Positions 1-6,649 of a stretch of 9,727 nucleotides of DNA are shown piece after piece. The translations under genes were made by a program, and so were the position numbers. The DNA is from Candidatus Aenigmatarchaeota archaeon (GTDB taxonomy: Archaea > Aenigmatarchaeota > Aenigmatarchaeia > QMZP01), in the NCBI GenBank assembly GCA_030666115.1, contig DAOUYM010000026.1, forward strand, positions 1 through 9,727, in the 5' to 3' direction. Below the pieces are notes generated by a model that saw only the letters and a program-made list of their open reading frames with translations, made no database searches and was not told the DNA's origin. Each line of letters opens with the position of its first letter. Positions within the stretch are counted from its first letter, which is position 1.

Positions 1-624
1 CAGGAAGTCCCTGACGATCTCGAAAATTCTCTGGTGCCCTTCAGAAGTTGGGTGCAACCCATCATGTAATAGGTTCTTATAATCCATTTCCATGAACCCG
101 GAGAATAAATCAATAAAATGCATGTTGTTTTCCTTACACACGGATTTCATGATGTCATTATATTTCTGGATATGTTCATTCTTGTATGTTTTATCCGTAT
201 CCCATGGTATTGGTGTAGTCTTTGATTCATCAACAGGATTAGGCTCAACAAAGACAATTTTAGTAGAGATTTTCTTTGTAATATCTATCAGTTTCTGTAT
301 GTTTTCCCTGAACTTCTCAGGCGATACCCTCATATCGTTTGTGTTGTGTATGAACTGGGTGTCGTTTATACCCAGTGAAAGAATGAATATTGTATCTTCG
401 TTCTCCTTCATTCTTTGTTTAGTCTCGAATTCAAACCTTTCCAGGATATCATTCGTGGTATCCCCTGAAATTCCCATATTGTAAGTAAAGTATTGTAAAT
501 CCTCGTTGGATGGATCAGCTAATCTCCTTTCATCCAGGAATTTCCTGAGCCTGGTTACCCAACCACCTTCTTTGTCCCATGCCCCGTACGTTATACTCGC
601 ACCAAATACCATAATCCTTGCCAT
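1..624 (-). CDS. SGNH/GDSL-family hydrolase (3' end cut by window edge)
   Basis: The reading frame is open from the ATG at 624 to the left edge, giving 208 residues with no stop. It carries all SGNH blocks: FGASIT with nucleophile Ser10 (the usual GDS Asp is Ala here), NMGISGD with Gly51 in block II, LGINDT with Asn87 in block III, and HDGLHPT with Asp188 and His191 of the catalytic dyad in block V. The stretch GAWDKEGGW after block I is typical of a small soluble subfamily. Family members are about 200-215 residues, so only the last few are missing. No signal peptide is seen, so a cytoplasmic esterase or lipase-like enzyme is likely; the substrate cannot be read from sequence. A TATA box about 28 nt upstream suggests a leaderless transcript. 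The gene is divergent from mcm and AT-rich (17 of 60 bases G/C in line 241). Confidence 0.88.
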   Translation of the reverse strand, partial: MARIMVFGASITYGAWDKEGGWVTRLRKFLDERRLADPSNEDLQYFTYNMGISGDTTNDILERFEFETKQRMKENEDTIFILSLGINDTQFIHNTNDMRVSPEKFRENIQKLIDITKKISTKIVFVEPNPVDESKTTPIPWDTDKTYKNEHIQKYNDIMKSVCKENNMHFIDLFSGFMEMDYKNLLHDGLHPTSEGHQRIFEIVRDFL

Positions 625-645
625 GACAATTAGTTGGGTAAACAT

Positions 646-656
646 AATATATAATT
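646..656 (-). promoter_or_regulatory. TATA box of the SGNH hydrolase gene
   Basis: On the minus strand this reads as an A/T-only box containing TTATATAT. It is centred about 28 nt before the ATG at 624, the archaeal TATA-to-start distance, so transcription probably begins at or next to the start codon. There is no Shine-Dalgarno site before the ATG, which fits leaderless translation. Confidence 0.5.
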
Positions 657-687
657 TCCTATTAATCTATCAATCCGACCCGAACAG

Positions 688-698
688 TTTTTATATCT
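688..698 (+). promoter_or_regulatory. TATA box of mcm
   Basis: The sequence GTTTTTATATC lies about 35-40 bases from the divergent TATA box on the other strand. Placing transcription about 25 nt downstream gives a start near 718-722, a leader of about 35 nt, and a Shine-Dalgarno site inside it. This also puts the TTG at 714 upstream of the transcript and so argues against it as the start codon. Confidence 0.5.
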
Positions 699-743
699 TA
701 GATTCAATTATTCTTGCTTAGGTTCTACAGGATTGGTGTGATT

Positions 744-748
744 GGTGA
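744..748 (+). promoter_or_regulatory. Shine-Dalgarno site that sets the mcm start
   Basis: GGTGA stands 7 nt before the ATG at 756 and matches the archaeal anti-Shine-Dalgarno tail. It supports 756 over the in-frame TTG at 714 as the translation start. Confidence 0.6.
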
Positions 749-755
749 AATTGGG

Positions 756-3700
756 ATGGCTAAGAAGAAGGAAATGAGCGAGGAAAAGAAGAATGAGTAC
801 ATAGCCAGGTTCAAGGAGTTCATCCGGAAGAAACACTACAAGGACGCGGTCAAGGCATCCAATGAGGAGAAGGCGCTTGAAGTCGATACCCAGATACTGG
901 ACAAGTACTCACCTGAACTAGGCGAATTCATGCTGAAGCACCCCGACGACTTCTTTGAGATAGTTGAGGAAGCGGTTAACCAGACCGAGCTTCCTGGCCC
1001 GCTCAGGGTAAGGTTCATGAACCTTGCAGAACCCATAAGCATCCGTAACCTGAGGGCCAAGCACATAAGGAAGTTCCTCTCAGTTGAGGGGACAGTAAGA
1101 AGGGCATCAGAGATAAGACCGGAGATAATGAAGGTGTTCTACGAGTGCCCGGAGTGTGGTGATATAATAGAGAAGGAGAGGATTGGTGGCCTCATCCCAA
1201 GGGTTTTCGGTTGCAAGTGCGGCAACAAGGCAGATTTCAAGAGGACCGATGATCACATGGTGGACACCAGATGGGTAGTGATCGAGGAGCCATTCGAACT
1301 GACCGAGGGCGAGAGGCCGTCCCAGGTTACCATCCTGCTTACAGAGGATCTCGTCTCCCCGGATGGCAGGCGACTGACAGATCCCGGCAACAGGATAAAG
1401 ATCACAGGAATCCTCAGGGATATGCCAAGGGGAGGAAAGTTCCAGTCAGCGAAGCTTGACTTCTACATAGATGCCAACCACGTGGAGCCGGTTGATATAG
1501 GCTGGCACCAGCTGGACATAAGCAAGGAGGACGAGGTTGAGATAAAGAAGCTCGCCAAGACCCCCAGGATATACGAAACCCTTATTGATTCCATCGCGCC
1601 ATCGCTCTATGGTCTAAGGGAGGTAAAGGAATCCATACTCATGCAGCTGTTCGGCGGGGTCTCGGCCAACCTCAGGGACGGTACCAACATAAGGGGTGAC
1701 ATCCACATACTCCTGATAGGTGATCCTGCTTCTGGGAAGTCCCAGCTGCTCAAGCTGGTCCCTGAGATAGTTCCCCGCGGAAGATACGTGAGTGGAAAGG
1801 GTGTAACTGGTGCGGGTTTGTGTATGTCCTATGATACGTTGGTCCCGCTCGCGCATGGAGAGATAGTTAAGATAGGGGATGTTGTGGAGAACTCTCTTGG
1901 TAAGGGCAAGAATAAGATAAAGCAGGGATGGGTCTCAACAAAGGGAGACACAGAGATAGTGTGCCTCGATCCGACTGACCTCAAGATAAAGAAGAAGAAG
2001 GTATCAAAGTTCTTCAAACTAAAACCCAGGGGAAAGCTGATTGAACTTAGAACAGGATCCGGAAGAAGAATAAAGCTTACGAGAGAAAACCCTGTTCTTG
2101 TGATATCAGAGGGCGAGCTTACATGGAAACAGGCAAAGGATATCAAGACAAATGAATACATCGCAATTGCCAGGAGCATCCCGATCAATCACCTGAAGGT
2201 CGATATGGAGCCGGATTTTGCCAGATTTGCTGGAATGATAGCTGGAGACGGAGACGTCGGGCAAAGGGAGGTAAGGTTCCATAACACCAATAAGAAATAC
2301 CTCAACGAGTTCTCAAACCTTTCATCATCCTTAGGATTCAGGCCAAGGGAATATTACCAGTCAACTAGGATACCATGCATTAGGGTGGCATCCAAAACAC
2401 TTTGTGATGACCTGGATAGAATAGGAATCCCCAGAGGTATAAAGAGTGATAAGATCGTTATCCCAGAAGATATTCTAAGATCAAATGAACTGCTTTCAGA
2501 ATTCCTTTCAGGGCTTTTCGTATGTGATGGCGGACCGGTTGAGAAGGGAAACGGCAGCTACATAGAATACACCACCACAAGCAGGATGATAGCAATGCAG
2601 ATACAGACATCCCTCCTAAGATTCGGAATATTGTCCAAGATGAGGGAGAGGCCCCCAAGCAGTGGAGGGTTTGGGGGCAAGAAGAATAAATACGTGATAG
2701 TTATAAGAGGCCAGGAGAACCTCCAAAGGTTTGAAAGTAAAATAGGATTCACGCACGACAAGAAAGAAAAACTGAGCAATATCCTCAAGAAGGGACTGAA
2801 ACCCAATACAAATGTAGATGTCATACCGAATCTGGGTAATAAGATAAAAAAGATCAGAAAAGACCTGGGAATCACAATAAAGGGTGATGGTGTCCTGTAC
2901 ATGCTAAGGAGTTACGAGAGAGGGAACAGGAAGTTCTCAAGAGACCAGCTGTTAAGGTTTGTAGAATTACTCGAGGGCAAGAAAAAACACCCCTACTTTG
3001 GTTTCCTGAAGAAGTTATCCAGGTCCGACATATTCTGGGATCCTGTCAAGGAGAAGAAAGACGTTCAAGAGAAATGGGTTTATGATCTTACTGTTGAGGG
3101 TGAACATAATTTTGTTGCCAATGACTTCATAGTCCATAACACAGCCACGGTTACCAAGGACGAGCAGTTCATGGGAGGCTGGGTCCTTGAGGCAGGTGCA
3201 CTGGTTCTGACCAACAGGGGGCTCCTTTCAATCGACGAGTTCGAGAAGATGGCCCCGGATGACATGGTTGCGATGCACGAGGCGCTTGAGCAGGGAACCA
3301 TATCCATAGCCAAGGCAAATATAGTTGCGACACTGCCGGCAAGGACATCTGTGCTGGCAGGCGGTAACCCGAAATTCTCAAGGTTCGATCCATACGTCCC
3401 GATATCCAAGCAGATAACAGTACCCGACACCCTCCTGACCAGGTTCGACCTGAAGTTCGCGATGAGGGATGTCCCTAATGCTGAGAAGGATATGCTCATT
3501 GCAGACCACGTCCTGAGGACCAGGCACGATGAGGATTACGAACCATCCAAACCCAAGATCGACAAGAGTCTCATAAGGAAATACGTGGCCTATGCAAGGG
3601 AGCACTCACAACCCAAGATAACCCCTGAGGTGAGCAAACTCCTCAAGAAATTCTACATAAACACCAGGAAGAAGGCCGAGGGATCGTCTGCTCCGGTACC

Positions 3701-4088
3701 GATAACCATGAGGCAGCTGGAGGCCCTTATGAGGATATCGCAGGCCTCAGCCAAGGTCCAGCTTCAGCCAGAGATAAGGAAGGAGGATGCGCAGAGGGCA
3801 ATAAGGCTGATGAAGTACTCCCTGCAGCAGCTCGGCTTCGACCCGGAGACAGGAATGATAGACGTTGACAGGTCAGAGGGAGGCGTGACGTCAGCTGAGC
3901 GTTCCAGGATAAGGATCGTACTTGACATAATAGACGAGATGTCAGCAACCAAGAAGGAAATCCTGGTGGATGACATAACCAATTCAGCCAAGAAGGAAGG
4001 CGTCGAGGACGTCGAGGAAGTACTTGAGAAGCTCAAGAGAGAGGGAATGCTGTTCGAACCCAGTCCGGGCTACGTGCAGAAGGTTTAA
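756..4088 (+). CDS. mcm: MCM replicative DNA helicase interrupted by an intein
   Basis: The 1110-residue precursor gives a 670-residue MCM after removal of the intein, normal for archaeal MCM. The mature protein forms a ring ATPase that unwinds DNA at the replication fork. Visible parts are an N-terminal domain with a zinc site (Cys131, Cys134, Cys153, Cys155), an N-terminal hairpin region (PRGGK), and the AAA+ core. The core has Walker A GDPASGKS (Lys328), Walker B LLSIDEFE (Asp827 and Glu828 in the precursor), sensor-1 GGNP, and an arginine finger in LLTRFD. A C-terminal winged-helix region follows. The intein splits GVTGAGL from TATVTKDE between Walker A and Walker B, so helicase activity depends on splicing. 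The start at 756 is chosen over TTG 714 because of GGTGA and the predicted transcript start. The extein DNA is GC-rich (36 of 60 bases in line 3241). No GINS or primase gene is adjacent. Confidence 0.97.
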   Translation: MAKKKEMSEEKKNEYIARFKEFIRKKHYKDAVKASNEEKALEVDTQILDKYSPELGEFMLKHPDDFFEIVEEAVNQTELPGPLRVRFMNLAEPISIRNLRAKHIRKFLSVEGTVRRASEIRPEIMKVFYECPECGDIIEKERIGGLIPRVFGCKCGNKADFKRTDDHMVDTRWVVIEEPFELTEGERPSQVTILLTEDLVSPDGRRLTDPGNRIKITGILRDMPRGGKFQSAKLDFYIDANHVEPVDIGWHQLDISKEDEVEIKKLAKTPRIYETLIDSIAPSLYGLREVKESILMQLFGGVSANLRDGTNIRGDIHILLIGDPASGKSQLLKLVPEIVPRGRYVSGKGVTGAGLCMSYDTLVPLAHGEIVKIGDVVENSLGKGKNKIKQGWVSTKGDTEIVCLDPTDLKIKKKKVSKFFKLKPRGKLIELRTGSGRRIKLTRENPVLVISEGELTWKQAKDIKTNEYIAIARSIPINHLKVDMEPDFARFAGMIAGDGDVGQREVRFHNTNKKYLNEFSNLSSSLGFRPREYYQSTRIPCIRVASKTLCDDLDRIGIPRGIKSDKIVIPEDILRSNELLSEFLSGLFVCDGGPVEKGNGSYIEYTTTSRMIAMQIQTSLLRFGILSKMRERPPSSGGFGGKKNKYVIVIRGQENLQRFESKIGFTHDKKEKLSNILKKGLKPNTNVDVIPNLGNKIKKIRKDLGITIKGDGVLYMLRSYERGNRKFSRDQLLRFVELLEGKKKHPYFGFLKKLSRSDIFWDPVKEKKDVQEKWVYDLTVEGEHNFVANDFIVHNTATVTKDEQFMGGWVLEAGALVLTNRGLLSIDEFEKMAPDDMVAMHEALEQGTISIAKANIVATLPARTSVLAGGNPKFSRFDPYVPISKQITVPDTLLTRFDLKFAMRDVPNAEKDMLIADHVLRTRHDEDYEPSKPKIDKSLIRKYVAYAREHSQPKITPEVSKLLKKFYINTRKKAEGSSAPVPITMRQLEALMRISQASAKVQLQPEIRKEDAQRAIRLMKYSLQQLGFDPETGMIDVDRSEGGVTSAERSRIRIVLDIIDEMSATKKEILVDDITNSAKKEGVEDVEEVLEKLKREGMLFEPSPGYVQKV
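1821..3140 (+). mobile_element. MCM intein with LAGLIDADG homing endonuclease
   Basis: The 440-residue intein begins at Cys356 of the precursor (CMSYDTLVPL, block A) and ends in VHN, followed by Thr796 as the +1 nucleophile. Block F (VYDLTVEGEHNF) and block G (FIVHN) are intact. Block B is LTRENP: Thr87 is present, but the normally conserved His is Asn90 (intein numbering). The central homing endonuclease has two LAGLIDADG-type motifs, FAGMIAGDGD (acidic Asp143) and FLSGLFVCDGG (Asp236), 93 residues apart, so both metal-binding acids are kept and the enzyme is probably active or recently active. A basic region after the second motif (about residues 275-410) may serve DNA recognition. The DNA is poorer in G/C (24 of 60 in line 2041) than the flanking extein, which fits a separate mobile origin. 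Removing 1821-3140 restores an uninterrupted MCM motif. Confidence 0.95.
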
Positions 4089-4128
4089 TCTGATTAGTTC
4101 TTAAAACCACACTATTAAAATCCAAACC

Positions 4129-4137
4129 CTTAAAAGA
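4129..4137 (+). promoter_or_regulatory. Probable TATA box of the IMPDH-family gene
   Basis: CTTAAAAGA lies about 37 nt before the ATG at 4170, which predicts a leader of about 10 nt. A weak GTGA at 4160-4163, 6 nt before the ATG, could act as a minimal ribosome site. The 81-nt gap after mcm holds nothing else I can support. Confidence 0.35.
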
Positions 4138-4169
4138 TTTACTGTTAATCCTTTCTCAAGTGATTTCTA

Positions 4170-5684
4170 ATGGTAAAAATATCAGACAAGGTATCGAGAA
4201 GCCTGAACGAATATTTCATCCTTACTGGAGATACCCCCAAGAGTGCAACTTACCAGAATGTAAATCTAACGACGAAACTAGCTCCAAATGTGATTCTTAG
4301 ATATCCGTTTATAGCAGCTGCCATGAGTTGTGTTAGTGGTTATGATATGACGCTTGAGTGTGCAAAGAACGGAATGATGGCGGTTGTGCCATGTTCATTA
4401 ACAATAGAAGATCAGGTTGATATAGTCAGAAGGGTTAAAGAAAAGGAAGTAAAGGAAGGCGATATAGAATTCAATAGTCATCCCACTAGGATTAGTGATC
4501 TCAGAGAAACCATAGGAGATGCCGCAGAACTCTATGAAGTGTTCGGTCACTCAAACATACCGATATGTGACAGTTTCAGGCATTTGCATGCAATGTTCAG
4601 ATATCAGCAAGGAATACCAAGCGAATATCTTGGAATGACTATAAAAGAGGCAATTGAAAGATCAAGAAAGGACGATTACTTGAGTGAGATAATAAAGCCA
4701 TTTGATATGAAAAAGTCAGTGGAAGGAAGGGATTACTTCTGGAGGAATGCATCCAGCAAGAGAATACAGAAAACAATGAATGATGCAGGGATCAAGGTTA
4801 TTCCTATAATGAGAAGTGGTGGTGTACTCGAGAAAATCGCTTTCATATACAATTTCCATGGCTATATGGTCGGAGCAGCCATACACACCCATAAGGGATG
4901 GGAAACTAGGGCTCATAAACTCATTGAAGCAGGAGTTGATATGATATTTACTGACTCATCTGATGCTAAGACAGATTTCCAGTTAGGTGTTATAGATAGG
5001 TTTAAAAACAGGTTTGATCAAACCCCGCTTTGTATAGGTAATATAATAGATGCAGAAGGTTATAAGAGATTCTCCGAAGCAGGAGTAGATGTTATTAAGA
5101 TCGGAATGGGTTCAGGCGGTTCCTGTACAACCACTGAAGGAAGAGGGATAGGAAGGGGGATAGCAACCGCCATGATGGATGTCGCTGAGGAAAGGAAAAG
5201 AAGCAAGAAGAAAGTTCCGTTAATAGGCGACGGTGGTATAGGAACTAGAAAACTCAAGACAAGAAAATTAGGTGAGATAAAAATATCAGAATATAAACAC
5301 GATCCTTCAACCATAACAAAATCCTTGGGTATTGTAGATGTAGATATGTTGGGAACTGCCTTCAACATGTTCGAAGAGGCAGCGGGTGAATCACTTGAAG
5401 TTGAAGGTAAGAAATATAAAGAAAGATGGGGAGAGGGCTCTCTAAAAGCAAAAAGCCTGGCAAGATATGGTGTTGGTGAGAGCATAAAAAGGGCCAATGT
5501 TGTAGAGGGAGACCATGATTATGTTACTTGTGTGGGAAGGCTGAAACCAGGAATAGAGAAGATAGCACTGAATGTTCAACTAACCTTCAGCAACGTGGGA
5601 GCAGTAACCCCTGAGGAGTATAGAGAGAAATGTGTACTTGAGCTCGCTTCTCCACAGGCACAGAAAGAGGCGGGTGTTGGTTAA
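4170..5684 (+). CDS. guaB: IMP dehydrogenase / GMP reductase family enzyme, divergent
   Basis: The 504-residue protein has the IMPDH barrel in order. The N-terminal strand reads PFIAAAMSCVSGYDMT, followed by an EDQVDIVRRVK helix. Later come GVDMIFTDSSDA, the GNIIDAEG nucleotide-binding segment, and the catalytic loop GSGGSCTTTEG with Cys319. IGDGGI then binds phosphate, and the flap region carries GEGSL and the Arg432-Tyr433 pair that activates water in IMPDH. The flap and RY pair favour IMP dehydrogenase (IMP to XMP with NAD, the first committed step to GMP) over GMP reductase, so the gene symbol is tentative. Where the CBS pair normally sits (about residues 95-230) one CBS-like stretch is visible (HPTRISDLRETIGDAAELY) and the rest is divergent, so allosteric control may be altered. 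The C-terminus keeps the family pattern SNVGAVTPEEYREK. The gene stands alone and is AT-rich (22 of 60 G/C in line 4441), unlike mcm. Confidence 0.8.
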   Translation: MVKISDKVSRSLNEYFILTGDTPKSATYQNVNLTTKLAPNVILRYPFIAAAMSCVSGYDMTLECAKNGMMAVVPCSLTIEDQVDIVRRVKEKEVKEGDIEFNSHPTRISDLRETIGDAAELYEVFGHSNIPICDSFRHLHAMFRYQQGIPSEYLGMTIKEAIERSRKDDYLSEIIKPFDMKKSVEGRDYFWRNASSKRIQKTMNDAGIKVIPIMRSGGVLEKIAFIYNFHGYMVGAAIHTHKGWETRAHKLIEAGVDMIFTDSSDAKTDFQLGVIDRFKNRFDQTPLCIGNIIDAEGYKRFSEAGVDVIKIGMGSGGSCTTTEGRGIGRGIATAMMDVAEERKRSKKKVPLIGDGGIGTRKLKTRKLGEIKISEYKHDPSTITKSLGIVDVDMLGTAFNMFEEAAGESLEVEGKKYKERWGEGSLKAKSLARYGVGESIKRANVVEGDHDYVTCVGRLKPGIEKIALNVQLTFSNVGAVTPEEYREKCVLELASPQAQKEAGVG

Positions 5685-5699
5685 TTGGTTATTTGAACA

Positions 5700-5708
5700 A
5701 ATTTATAG
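5700..5708 (+). promoter_or_regulatory. TATA box of the zinc-ribbon gene
   Basis: AATTTATAG is centred about 26 nt before the ATG at 5730 and there is no Shine-Dalgarno site between, so the mRNA is probably leaderless. This favours ATG 5730 over the out-of-frame ATG at 5726. Confidence 0.5.
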
Positions 5709-5729
5709 TTTCCAGTCCAAATAATATGC

Positions 5730-6035
5730 ATGGAGTGTCCTAAATGTGGCGGGGGATCTTACCTCGCGGATGAGGAACTGATAAAGGTTCTGGAGAATAC
5801 TGACCCAATGAAGATAATGTTCAAGGCCATATTCTCCTGCAGGGCGTGCGCAGAGAAGTTCTCAAGGATTTTCTACGATGACCTGGGATCAAGGAAGAAA
5901 CCACCAGAGATCAGGCCGTTCCCTTACCAGGGCCAGCCAGCCCAGGGTCAGCAGGGTCAGCAATACGAGCCGGTCAGGCCAGCTGATTCAGGTATGAGCG
6001 AGGACGAAGCAGCCGAGGGCCTGAAGTTCTTCTAG
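5730..6035 (+). CDS. Small zinc-ribbon protein with disordered acidic-ended tail
   Basis: The 101-residue protein has two cysteine knuckles, Cys3-Cys6 (CPKC) and Cys37-Cys40 (CRAC), about 30 residues apart, giving a four-cysteine zinc ribbon over residues 1-45. From about residue 54 the chain is rich in Pro, Gln and Gly (PYQGQPAQGQQGQQ) and probably disordered. It ends in an acidic stretch closing with LKFF. Zinc ribbons of this size often bind nucleic acid or protein, but the partner is unknown and I do not recognise a named family. The gene is GC-rich like mcm (35 of 60 in line 5881), suggesting a resident and perhaps well-expressed gene. It converges on the six-gene minus-strand operon, with only 25 nt between the two stop codons. 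Confidence 0.8.
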   Translation: MECPKCGGGSYLADEELIKVLENTDPMKIMFKAIFSCRACAEKFSRIFYDDLGSRKKPPEIRPFPYQGQPAQGQQGQQYEPVRPADSGMSEDEAAEGLKFF

Positions 6036-6060
6036 ACCCAGAAATCATTCGAGAATTATA

Positions 6061-6636
6061 TTAGTCAAGCCATGGTTTAGTTTTACTTGATTTATATTTT
6101 TCCCATTCACCACTTCGGAATTCAGGCATACTCATAATTTTTTCAAATTCATCTAAAGAAAACCCTATGGGACCAGAACGATTAAGTTTATTGGCCATAC
6201 GTGAGATAAAAATCTCCCTACTACTCGTTTCCAATGCATTTCTAATACGTTCATAACCTGAAATAATATATCCCAATTTTTTGATTAAATCTTTATCCAA
6301 ACCGTTTTTAAAATCTTTCCGATTTCTTTCCTTTTTTAGAACCATGGCCTTACTTACACATTCCTTGTAGGCTTTTTTATCATGAAAATATATTGAACTA
6401 ATTTCTTCTGAGTCTAAAAATTTCAAATCATCTGATTTAAGATCATCTAAATACTTTTGTGCATCAAATGCAATATCAAAACATCTTTTTAATTTCTTCA
6501 TGTCTATGTCTGAGATTACACATTCCTTGTAGACTTTTTTATCATGAAAATATATTACTCCATCTAATCTGTACCCTAAATCTTCTAAATATATTCCAGC
6601 TTCATACGGCGTTAATAAATCAATATCCAAATCCAT
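6061..6636 (-). CDS. Uncharacterised protein with internal repeat; last gene of the six-gene operon
   Basis: I do not recognise this 191-residue protein. The start is ATG 6636 because TGAGGTGA stands 5 nt upstream; a longer frame back to 6687 would overlap the preceding gene by 46 nt and has no such site. Two near-identical 13-residue units, IYFHDKKVYKECV at about 28-40 and IYFHDKKAYKECV at about 82-94, are separated by a charged, probably helical segment. Each is followed by a short basic stretch (MKKLKR, VLKKER). The C-terminal half is helical and basic, with a PIGF turn and a Trp-Leu-Asp end. No membrane segment or signal peptide is seen. His, Asp and Cys recur in the units, so metal binding is conceivable but unproven. 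It is very AT-rich (15 of 60 G/C in line 6421). Confidence 0.75.
   Translation of the reverse strand: MDLDIDLLTPYEAGIYLEDLGYRLDGVIYFHDKKVYKECVISDIDMKKLKRCFDIAFDAQKYLDDLKSDDLKFLDSEEISSIYFHDKKAYKECVSKAMVLKKERNRKDFKNGLDKDLIKKLGYIISGYERIRNALETSSREIFISRMANKLNRSGPIGFSLDEFEKIMSMPEFRSGEWEKYKSSKTKPWLD
6091..6101 (+). terminator. Possible T-tract terminator for the zinc-ribbon gene
   Basis: TTTATATTTTT is the first T-rich run downstream of the stop at 6035, and archaeal transcription often ends at such runs without a hairpin. It lies inside the 3' end of the converging gene at 6061-6636, so the two transcripts would overlap by a few dozen bases. Confidence 0.25.
6354..6394. repeat. 41-bp direct repeat, copy nearer the operon's 3' end
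   Basis: This copy matches 6516-6556 at 40 of 41 positions. The one difference, G at 6371 against A at 6533, changes the second repeat unit from Val to Ala. The copies are offset by 162 bp, exactly 54 codons, so both are read in the same frame. Confidence 0.95.
6516..6556. repeat. 41-bp direct repeat, copy nearer the gene start
   Basis: This is the partner of 6354-6394 and encodes the first HDKK-YKEC unit of the protein. The flanking DNA on both sides is clearly diverged, so near-identity is limited to this unit. Confidence 0.95.
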
Positions 6637-6641
6637 ACTAA

Positions 6642-6649
6642 TCACCTCA
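6642..6649 (-). promoter_or_regulatory. Shine-Dalgarno site within the upstream stop codon
   Basis: The minus strand reads TGAGGTGA, 5 nt before ATG 6636. Its last TGA (6642-6644) is also the stop codon of the gene at 6642-7577, so ending one protein and starting the next are physically coupled. Confidence 0.75.

Noticed and set aside
92..721. Plus-strand open frames of 130 and 71 residues in the left region
   Set aside because: They are antisense shadows of the SGNH hydrolase gene, whose minus-strand frame has all catalytic blocks.
714..755. Longer mcm start at TTG 714, adding 14 residues
   Set aside because: It lies upstream of the transcript start predicted from the TATA box and has no ribosome site, whereas ATG 756 has GGTGA at 7 nt and begins with the expected Lys-rich N-terminus.
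1829..2902. Minus-strand open frames opposite the intein
   Set aside because: They lie antisense to the intein coding sequence, have no recognisable motif or ribosome site, and their Phe/Ser/Leu-rich make-up is typical of a shadow of a Lys-rich gene.
6354..6556. The 41-bp repeats as a CRISPR or attachment-site pair
   Set aside because: There are only two copies, 162 bp apart, both within one reading frame and encoding the same peptide. No array, integrase or tRNA gene is nearby.
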